DNA of 12,620 nucleotides from Haplosporangium gracile. Lineage: Eukaryota; Mortierellomycota; Mortierellomycetes; Mortierellales; Mortierellaceae. The position numbers and the translations under genes are program-made. The DNA lies in NCBI GenBank assembly GCA_015499985.1, contig JAAAUF010001086.1, positions 1 to 12,620 on the forward strand, given 5' to 3'. How positions within the stretch are numbered: the stretch's first letter is position 1; the number at the start of each line of letters is the position of its first letter. Positions 1 to 7,408 of this stretch are shown piece after piece. A model generated the notes under the pieces. It was not told the DNA's origin. It saw nothing but the letters and a program-made list of their open reading frames with translations, and did not search any database.

Positions 1-167
1 GCATCGTGCCCTTTTTCGATTTTTATTTTTTTTCATTTTGCTAGCAAGGTAGCAAATTAGTGAGAAAAGTGAGAAGCAAGGATCAGCAGGGGTATATATG
101 TATTATTATTTTTTTCCTAAAACTTATGTACTGCCAACGCTTTTGCTTCAGCCTTCGCAACAAAACG
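1..167. other. AT-rich flank, no gene recognised
   Basis: This is the left edge of the window, downstream of the peptidase relic. It contains T-rich and A-rich runs and no reading frame with family resemblance. If the relic's parent gene had a 3' untranslated region, it would lie here. Confidence 0.5.
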
Positions 168-423
168 CCGAGACATCGCCACGTCTCACCCTTCTTGACC
201 GGGTTCATGGGGATCTCCATAGGGCAGTTAAAAGCCCTCGCGAAATTAGGCGAGTTCTGGCAAGACTGTTATTGCGCCACTTCTTGAGAGACGTTCGTTG
301 GTTCGGGTATATTGGAGAAGGGCCTCGAGGGCCATCTTGCTGCACCAGAAGTGGCTGTAAGAGATGAAGAACACCTGTTCGCGGGTGTTTTTGTCCAATC
401 GTGGCAGCTTGAAGTTCTTGATC
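168..423 (-). pseudogene. Decayed last exon of an M13 (neprilysin-like) metallopeptidase
   Basis: Read on the minus strand, an acceptor-like CACTAG at 429-424 is followed by a frame containing REQVFFISYSHFWCSKMALE and then RTNER. This matches the C-terminal part of M13 zinc peptidases (EQLFFIS...WC.K, then RT..HSP). The frame then breaks near 286-292. Similarity continues in a second frame with KKWRNNSLA (285-259), breaks again near 257-258, and continues in a third frame with SPNFARAFNCP and MNPVKKGET (253-182), matching the family's FAKAFNCP and MNP..KC endings. The usual terminal C-x-V-W is spoiled by extra bases near 170-180. M13 enzymes are normally about 650-800 residues, with HExxH and ExxxD zinc motifs upstream of this part. 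None of that is visible between here and the next gene, so this is a 3' fragment. It should be non-functional, unless the breaks are sequencing errors, which would not explain the missing upstream exons. Confidence 0.75.
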
Positions 424-977
424 CTAGTGAGTTCAGGATGGGGTTACAGGAAAGAGGTAGAGAGAGGAAGAGAGAGATTGACAAAAAGGAGGGTCAGATT
501 GGGTGATTAATTTTGGTGTCTATGCAAGGATCTCTTTGAAGCGAGATAGAAAGAAATAAGAGGAGGAGAGCAATTAAAGTCAACACTTTCGTTTTGAAGT
601 CAGCGAAAAGGGTAAAAGAGTAACAAGAGACAACAACGTTGTCACTCTTAGTACAAAGTGGCCCAAATGTAATAAAGAGATATAAAATTGTAAAGCGCGG
701 ATGAGCTTATTTTATTCGCGTCCGTAATCAAATGAAAGTATGCCAGTGAGGGTTGATCTACTTGAATCTCGTCCTTTACAGTGAACTCACAGCCTATGTC
801 GAGTAGCAATGTCAACGACATGAGAGAAAAAGAAACAGATTTTTTTTTATCAGACCTTTTGTCCAATATAAAAGACGCTCCATTGTGCAAGTAAACCTAC
901 TGAAATCATGGCATGGATAAGAACAGTTAACCGATAGGGATAAGTCACGATAATTATGCGGTGTTTATCTAAAATGT
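424..977. other. Non-coding interval with intron remnant and probable 3' UTR
   Basis: No coding region is recognisable here on either strand. The part next to 424 is pyrimidine-rich on the minus strand and ends in an acceptor-like sequence, so it looks like the leftover last intron of the M13 peptidase. On the minus strand, AATAAA (complement of 711-716) lies about 260 bp beyond the stop codon of the large gene at 978 and could serve as its polyadenylation signal. The region as a whole is AT-rich. Confidence 0.5.
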
Positions 978-3900
978 CTACGAAATGGTATAGCCGTTGA
1001 TGATGACAACGTTCCGTTCAGAGATCTTGGCCCGCACCTTCTCCTCATGCTCCAAAACCGCATACCCATCCAACGTCCGATCATCACAAACCATAAAAAT
1101 CTCCATCGGTGACTCTCCTCCAGGGATCGCGTCCGTAATGGGTCCCAACAAGGCGGGCGGAAGTGAGTTGTGTTGTTCGATTTGAAACTTTTTCATGCGT
1201 GAAAAGTCCAGAACCTGGAGGAGACGGCCCCATTCTTCTGATAGGATGGTCGCTCCTGAAATGTGGAATGATTCGATGGCTTCCCTCCTAGTCTTCTTGA
1301 GCTGCATGAGCTTCTCGATCCATTGGTAGCCGAATAGACTAAGCTCCCATTCTCCCAGAAGGCTGAGGTCAGTTAAGCGAGGCATCTCCAAGGAATCAAC
1401 CATCCTGCTCTCCAATGCCCTGAAAATCGATCCGTTGCTCCGGACAGACAACCGTGATACCTTGGATCGAATTCCGATCAAAAAGTCGGCCCAGATATTC
1501 GCGTTTTCCGTCTCGTGATCGTCCTCGTCAATCACCATGTCATTTCCGTCCGCGTCCTTGATCACCCTAGGCTTGTTAGAGTCCTTGCCGAATCTGGCCG
1601 GCTGACTATTGTCGTCCTGTTCCTGTTGGAGTTGTTCGGTTTCGTAGTCGGGGAGTGTCCTTGTCCGTTTGATTGATCCGTAAACAGCGACGTCTTTGAC
1701 GTTGGTCCGCAAGATAATCTTTTTGAGATCGTCGAGCACAGACGGGTCCATGAGGTGAGGGTCGCTGATATTGATAGTTTGCAGTGCGGCTGTACCCTTC
1801 TTGGGTCGGATCGCCTTTTCCAATGCCGCCGCTTCGCCTGCCTGGAGTTGGTCGACAGAGAGTGACTTGATGATGAGGGCGTACTTTTGAAAGAGTGACT
1901 GGATCTTGTCGCCTTCGAAGCAGGAAATACGAAGACGCATCTTGGCCGGGTCATTCGGGTTCGACCATGAAAAGTTGGAGGACGTCCTACTGAGATGGCG
2001 ATGGCAGATCTCGAACGACTTGAGCGAAGGGTGGTTTGCCATCAGGGCCTTATAGGCCTCAAAGATCTGGCTGGGGTCGTCCTTGGTCGAGTTCTCGAGG
2101 TTGAGCTCCTTGAGGTTCCGGTTCAGCTTGATGACATCCCGCAACTTGATTCGATCCAGAGTGAGCGAGAACTCGAGTCGCGCCTCGGTGACGCATCGCG
2201 AATACAAAAAGCGGCTGTCGACAGCCCCGACGCCATTGTAGATGATCTCGTCACAGAACTCACGCTTCTCCAGGTACGCAAGGACGTCGTTGTTCTTAAA
2301 ATCCGTGTCCTCGACATCACATCCTGGTTTTCCTGACTCGGGTGCTGCAAACTTGATGGTCACCGTTTTCCACACGGGTTCAATCGATAAGCTCAGTTCA
2401 GAAAAGTGGTGAAGTCCCTTGGCAAAGAGGCGGACCGACTTGGCAGCCCGATCGATATCTGTCACTGTGAGTGTTGCCTTGACCTTCCCGGCTCTCTCAG
2501 GTCTCGTCCACACCGCCAACGCCTCCATAGAAAGGTGCGAGGTGATAATGTTGCGGCGTTCGTTGAAAACTGGATAATCCTTCTCTTTGGTGGGAGACCG
2601 TTGGATCATCTTGAACGCCTCCAGATTCGGGTTCCGCATGGCTGCCATCGTAATCCTGAAGCATCCACCAATAAGTCCCGAGCCGCTCTTGACACCGGAC
2701 AACGGCCGAACAGTAATGTGGATCGCCGCTGCCGACAATGTCCCGATCGCCTCTGCAACAATAATCTCGTCCTCCGTCGTCATGTCCCAGTTCAACGACA
2801 CCCTGAGGATACATGTCTTTGTTAACCGTCCCGCCAGCAAAAAGTAGTCCACCATCCTCTGCCGGTTCGTGATTTCTGCCACAAAGGCTCCCTGGGTGGT
2901 TAGATACTCGCTCTTGGTTGATGCTGGGTTGATAGAGAATGTCCTGGCGACCATCCACTCTCGCTTGGGCGCCATGTCGTACCAATGTGGTTGACAGATC
3001 CATCGGATATCGCCCTCTGAAGTCCTGTAGGGGATCAGCTCATCGTAGACCTCCCACTCATGCTTGACAACCTTGTGAGCGAGAATGCTGGACGTCTTCT
3101 CATCCAGTGGCGCAAGAGGCTTGATGTCGTCCAGGGACAAGTCGTTGTTGTTAGGATCCTGCATCTTGTTGCTTTCGTAGCTTTGGCAGGAAAAGACTCC
3201 TTTTGACTCGAAATAACGCAAGGCTAGAAGAATGCGTATGTTGGACTCTTGGCTGATATTGGCAGGGAACTCGATGACGCCGTCGGTGTGAACGCCCATC
3301 AACATCATCTCCAGAACGCCGACAACATATTCGCCGACAAGGGGGATGATCTCGTCGATCTGCTGTTGGCTGATAGATTCAGACGAGGCACGCCTGTGGT
3401 AATGCTCGTCATAGTCCAGATTCCAGTGCGGATACCAACGGCCCTCGAATCCAGGAACGCCTCCGCAATCGCAGATGTAATGAAACTCAAATCTTGTGTT
3501 AGCTTGGATCTCTGAATCGTACATGTCTTTCAAACTGTAGTCCAAGATGGGCAGGAAACAAAAGAATCGGGAGTGGTTGCTCTGGGTCCATGATTGCCGG
3601 CTGCAGAGGATATCTTTCATACGGTGAGCGACAAGATCCACGATGTCAATCGGGGTATCTGGAGGGCGGGTCCAGGGGCGAAGCTTTTGGTTCGCTTCTG
3701 CCATAGCGGTCAGTGCGGGGCGGCATTCTGCAATGGTTCTGGAGATGAGTTCCCGCGTTGTTGGATCCCCGAGCTCCTTGGTGTATGATGGTCGCTCGTC
3801 ATCGTCCGTATTGTCCGGCTTCTCTTCCTCTGTACTCTTGTCGTGGGATACTGGAGGTTGAGAGACCGATGTGATTGTTCGAGATTTTGCAGTATCCTGC

Positions 3901-4874
3901 GCTGGTGTCGAACCCTCTACTGTTTGCTTCGGCTCTACTGCCTGCTTCGGCTCTACTGCCTCGGTCACAATCCGCAGTGCCGGTTCCTTAGGCACAACCG
4001 TCGTCTCCCCCACATTCGCCTGATCACCGTGACTGCCTTGATCATCATTGTCGTCTTGTTGTCCTTCGCCACCCTCCTGGTGGCCGCCATCTTTGTAGCG
4101 GTCAACATTCTCATCCTCGTCCTCGCCCTCGGCAAGAGTTTTGGAAAATTCCGGTGTCTGCGAGGACGACTGTTGTAGCACTGGTGATCCAGCTATTGGA
4201 CTGTTCTGACTGACTGCAGGTCTTGTTCCATTGCATACAACAGTCGCTAACACCAGACCACCATTAGGAACGACGGGTATTGGTCGGCGCTCCACCTCCT
4301 GATGACCAGACGTTTGTGTTGCTCCTGCATCAGCAACGATAATGGCATCCTGCTGAACGGTCTTGGTGTTGGCTCCACGAGTACTACTGTTCCCGATGTG
4401 TTTGACCCTCCTGATTCCTGACGAGTCATATTCTCCATAAACAACATCTAGCACGATCCCAGGATGGTATCTGATCCCATGTGGCTTGACCCTAAAATAA
4501 TGTTCAGGCACAGATAAAACAAGGTAAAAAAATGTGAGACCGTCAGTTTTGATCAATATCAGCTACAAAAACCATTAATACGTTCCCCCCTCCCCCCACA
4601 TCAGGAATCCACAAATAGACTACACGCATAGCAAAAAAAAGAAGGATATTGCGTACCTGTAGCAGCGCTTGTCTCTGAGCATAGGAACAAAGACATTGTT
4701 GAATTGAATCCGAGTCGCGCCAGGAAAGCAGTCGGTGATGTCGGTCCAGATCACATAGAGTTCTCCCAGAGTTGGATGTTGCACGACGGGGATGAGTATG
4801 ATGCCCTTGTCGCGTTCTGAGCGGAAGGATTGGAAGTATGTGTCCGGTGTTGCTGTTGAATGATCATGAGCCAT
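978..4874 (-). CDS. Large Mortierella-type uncharacterised protein with acidic linker and LRR-like C-terminus (2 exons, 1,243 aa)
   Basis: Proposed exons are 4874-4657 and 4491-978, joined across a 165-bp GT-AG intron (donor GTACGC, acceptor TTTTAG). The join creates CYRVKPHGIRYHPGIVLDVV, keeps frame and removes the need for a non-ATG start. The first ATG in frame is at 4874. Residues about 13-105 form a globular start (HPTLGELYVIWTDI, VLDVV) that I associate with a large expanded family in Mortierella genomes. Residues about 110-330 are a low-complexity linker with many Asp, Glu, Gln and Gly and an EPKQ repeat. At about 379-415 comes a conserved-looking block (RFFCFLPILDYS, then FEFHYICDCGG). 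From about 757 to the end, spaced leucines (LKELNLENS, LTDLSLLGEWEL) suggest a leucine-rich-repeat-like fold. I see no signal peptide and no clear membrane segment. No biochemical function is known to me; binding or scaffolding is only an inference from the fold. Confidence 0.75.
3915..3964 (-). repeat. 18-bp in-frame tandem repeat encoding EPKQ units
   Basis: The unit CTCTACTGYYTGCTTCGG (plus-strand reading) occurs twice in full at 3915-3932 and 3933-3950. A shortened third copy lies at 3951-3964. On the coding minus strand this gives VEPKQAVEPKQTVEG inside the disordered linker. The 18-bp period keeps frame, as expected for a coding minisatellite that can change copy number between strains. 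Confidence 0.8.
4492..4656 (-). other. Intron of the large Mortierella-type gene
   Basis: The 165-bp intron has donor GTACGC and acceptor TTTTAG on the minus strand. Removing it joins TAC-AG to G-GTC and keeps frame. On the sense strand it carries two runs of six G separated by one A (complement of 4585-4597), unusual in this AT-rich interval. Confidence 0.75.
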
Positions 4875-5154
4875 GAAAGTAGTTGATCTCTTTTGTTGGG
4901 CGAGAAATAACAGCAAAAGAGTGATAAAAAAAGAAAAGAAAGGGCAACAAAAATGCTGTTGGCCTGAACATCACGTGTAAGGATCGGAATTTGCATTCTT
5001 CGTTCCTGGGATAAAAAATCATGTCCGGCTTTGTGAGCACAACTCCATGAGGGAGTTCTATCATATGGGATACTGAAAGCACAAAAACGCGTCAGGATGG
5101 AAACCATTTCTATAATTTACCGGCCAAGATGCGAGCAGCAAGGCATAAGGTCTC
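4875..5154. promoter_or_regulatory. Interval between kinase stop and large-gene start
   Basis: These 280 bp must hold the 3' end of the kinase transcript and the promoter of the large gene, both on the minus strand. The part nearest 4875 is strongly A-rich on the plus strand, meaning T-rich on the sense strand just before the start codon. I found no clear TATA box. A short perfect inverted repeat, AACTCC with GGAGTT, sits at 5041-5057. Confidence 0.45.
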
Positions 5155-7023
5155 TCACTCGTCCATGATTTTATTGAACTCGCGTTGGTCCTGCTGCATC
5201 TTCTTGACGATACGAAACTTGTTCTCATAAAACCGCCTCAGAGTTGGATCCTGATCTGCTTCAATCACATCCGATGCCTCCGTCAACCGCGCCATAGCCT
5301 CCCAAAGCAGACCATCCATACTAGTTCCAGGACCCGCCAAAGACGATTGGTATGCGACTGCACCACAGACCGCCGCACCAACGACGACGGCCGCGTCTCC
5401 TCCGCTTCCTGGCAGCACCACTGGGAATTGGGTCACATCCGCTAGGACCTTAACAAAGATCCTGTTAAGTGACAAGCCTCCTGAGATACAAATCGTCTCG
5501 ATAGTGTAGCCTGCCACACAGAGAGCATCCAAGATCTGTCGTGCACCCAAAGCCAAGGCTTGAATAGTTGCCAAGTAAAGAACGGCAAGCCCGTCAAGAG
5601 TGTTGCTGTTGAGATCCAAGCCCGAGATGGAGCCCCTCATAGTTTCGTCCGCGAATGGAGCGCGGTTTCCATGGTGGTCTGGCGTCATGTGAAGTCGCTT
5701 GGTGAGGTAGGCGATGTTGGTGGGTGATTGCTTCTTGGCGACTGTCTCCAGATGCTGATTCAAGAACTCGTACACCGATACTGCTGGTTTAGAAGTACTT
5801 GCTCGTTCGACTGCTTCGTTGTAGGCTGGGTGGGATTTAGTGAGGTAGTCGATCAATTGACCTGTCGATGATTGCCCTCCCTCTGCAACCCACATATCCG
5901 GCAACATCACTCCATGGAACGGGCCCCAGATGCCTATTAGTATGCGCGAGAAAAGTAAGTTTGACAGCTCATCATCATAATATTGTTATTAATTAAGTCG
6001 CATATTTGCCGATTAGAAAGACTTGCCTGAGACAAAGATGGGCTTGTCACTCATGACGAGGTGACAAGACGATGTGCCGCAGATCATAGATATCCTCTTG
6101 CGAACCTCGTCAACAGTCGGAGAAACGCCATTCATCCTGGCACCTAAGGTTCCAATGGCTCCTGCGTATGCGTCAATGACTGCACCACCTACTGGGGTCC
6201 CTGCAACCAATCCCAAGTCCTTTGCTGCTTGCTCTGTCAGTCCGCCAATATGCTCGCCAGCAAAGTGCACCCGCTGACCTTCGTTGCCAACTCCACATAG
6301 CTTTTGACAATCATCATCCGCAATCTCGCCCAATCCAATCTGCCGAAGAAAGTCCTCCGGCCATCCCTGATTGTTGTGATGCAACGAAGAATCGCCGCTC
6401 TCCGGTCCAGCCTTGTAACACCATTTGCAGACGACCGAGCACCGACTTGGAAGATAGTCTCCTGTCGCCTTCCAGGTCAAAAAGTCAGGTAGATCAAAGA
6501 GACGCCCAATCCTGTTCCACTGGTCCTTGGTCATGTTATCCTGCAACCAAAGAGTTTTGGGCAACTCCATCTCCAGACTCATAACACCACCAATGTTTTT
6601 GAGGATATCATGGCGTGTTTCTGTGATCCGGACGGCCTGGTCCTTGGCTCGATGGTCACACCACATGATAATGTTGCGGTTGTGATCCTCGAAATTGGAG
6701 CTGGGTGAGATAGAGACAGGCTGGGCTGTCTCGGGCGTGCCAGAGGTGTACGCGACTAAAGAACAAGTCGCGTCGAATCCGATACCGTGCACCTGAGAGG
6801 GGTCGACTTTAGCCAATTGAAGAGTGGCCTTGACGGAGGTGCAGATTGAGGCCCATATCTCGTCACTGGATTGTTCAAAGTAGTCAGGGGCTGGACGCGA
6901 GGTAGAGAAGGGAGTTGAGTGGATGGCGAGGAGTTTTCCTGTGTCGGTGATGAGTGCAGCCCTGCTTGAGCCTGAGCCAACGTCGATGCCGAGGAAGACC
7001 TTGTTGATGCTGGCAGTTGCCAT
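5155..7023 (-). CDS. FGGY: FGGY-family carbohydrate kinase, D-ribulokinase type (2 exons, 591 aa)
   Basis: Proposed exons are 7023-6027 and 5933-5155, joined by a 93-bp GC-AG intron. FGGY kinases transfer phosphate from ATP to sugars or polyols. The closest named relatives (human FGGY, yeast YDR109C) are D-ribulokinases in the cytosol feeding D-ribulose 5-phosphate to pentose metabolism. Seen here: N-terminal phosphate-binding motif GIDVGSGSSR (residues 12-21), MWCDHRA, GGVMSLEMELPKTLW, and the catalytic-base region GGAVIDAYAGAIG with Asp at about 284. The C-terminal half has GIWGPF right at the splice junction (about 333), DHHGNRAPFAD (about 418-428), ISGGLSLNR (482-490) and GGDAAVVVGAAV (about 510-521). 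Both FGGY_N and FGGY_C halves are complete and the length is normal for the family. The start is the first ATG in frame; the frame stays open to 7188 but only from a TTG. Substrate is inferred from family, not proven. Confidence 0.9.
5934..6026 (-). other. GC-AG intron of the FGGY kinase
   Basis: The 93-bp intron starts with GCAAGT after exon sequence CTCAG and ends with TACTAATAG. Joining there gives GTC-TCA-GGC-ATC-TGG (VSGIW), which matches the family motif exactly. A GT-donor alternative at the nearby AAGT would break the frame. The flanking AG|GCAAGT is the typical strong consensus of GC-AG introns. Confidence 0.85.
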
Positions 7024-7269
7024 GAAAGGACGAGGCTGATGTATCCCTTGAGAAGGAAGTAAGGAGCGTATGCCGAGAGAGGAGTGAGCGTCCGTTGTCA
7101 GTCTTTTGTGGTCATATGGCGGAAAAAGGGGATAAGGCACGAAATCGATGATGGTATCCCTTGAGGAAGCAGTCCCATAGGGGAACAAGGTTTACTCACA
7201 TGCTGGTAAAAGCAAGTAGAGAGGGGAGAGAAGATACACACTTCCCACTTTTCAACCCTCAACGTTACT

Positions 7270-7287
7270 CCAACCAACCAACCAACC
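7270..7287. repeat. CCAA tetranucleotide repeat
   Basis: Four copies of CCAA followed by CC lie in the divergent promoter, with a further imperfect CCAACCGACC just downstream at 7291-7300. Such pyrimidine/purine-biased microsatellites are common in fungal 5' untranslated regions. Confidence 0.8.
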
Positions 7288-7336
7288 TCACCAACCGACC
7301 ATCACCATACACCAAGGAGAACGAGAGGCAGGACAT

Positions 7337-7358
7337 TGTTTCATTCATTCATGAAACA
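7337..7358. promoter_or_regulatory. Inverted pair of ATGAAACA boxes (Ste12/PRE-like)
   Basis: A perfect 8-bp inverted repeat, TGTTTCAT and ATGAAACA, is separated by a 6-bp spacer (TCATTC) and ends 51 bp before the FAR11 start codon. TGAAACA is the core pheromone response element bound by Ste12 in budding yeast. The match is seen directly; that a Ste12-like protein binds it in this organism is inference. It could also arise by chance from the ATTC microsatellite. Confidence 0.4.
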
Positions 7359-7362
7359 CTAG
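7351..7362 (+). other. Three-codon upstream ORF before FAR11
   Basis: ATG-AAA-CAC-TAG lies 46 bp before the FAR11 start codon and overlaps the right arm of the inverted repeat. If transcription starts upstream of 7351, ribosomes would meet this ATG first. Its context is weak, with T at -3. Confidence 0.35.
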
Positions 7363-7408
7363 CAACCACCTTCACAACAACAACATATAGAACTAAAAAG
7401 AAGACACC

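Larger units (their letters stand above)
7024..7408. promoter_or_regulatory. Divergent promoter region between FGGY kinase and FAR11
   Basis: These 385 bp separate two start codons facing away from each other, so the promoters and 5' untranslated regions of both genes must lie here. The plus strand is rich in C and A, with a CCAA tetranucleotide run at 7270-7287, an ATTC run at 7343-7350 and ACAACAACA just before the FAR11 start. No clear TATA box is visible. Confidence 0.7.

Noticed and set aside
60..367. Two plus-strand reading frames of 75 and 89 codons
   Set aside because: They run antisense to the M13 relic, the first starts at a non-ATG codon, and neither resembles any family.
633..642. 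10-bp palindrome ACAACGTTGT
   Set aside because: Short, isolated, and expected by chance in a window of this size.
648..890. Minus-strand frame of 80 codons
   Set aside because: Low-complexity AT-rich sequence, no family resemblance, no splice sites joining it to the M13 relic.
1995..4178. Several frames of 60-170 codons overlapping the large gene on both strands
   Set aside because: They are out-of-frame or antisense shadows of the 1,243-residue protein, whose frame is continuous and similar to a family.
4492..4556. N-terminal extension of the large ORF through the intron
   Set aside because: It needs a TTG start. The sequence contains a clean acceptor, and splicing to the upstream exon gives a better N-terminus.
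5041..5057. Inverted repeat AACTCC / GGAGTT with 5-bp loop
   Set aside because: Six-base arms are too short to support a regulatory or terminator call without conservation data.
4751..5107. Minus-strand frame of 118 codons across the promoter and first exon of the large gene
   Set aside because: It overlaps the proposed exon in another frame and has no family resemblance. A CTTTCAG inside it could be a 5' UTR acceptor, but no donor was clear.
7024..7188. N-terminal extension of the kinase
   Set aside because: The frame is open but begins with TTG and has no ATG before 7023; the family's N-terminus begins close to the ATG at 7023.
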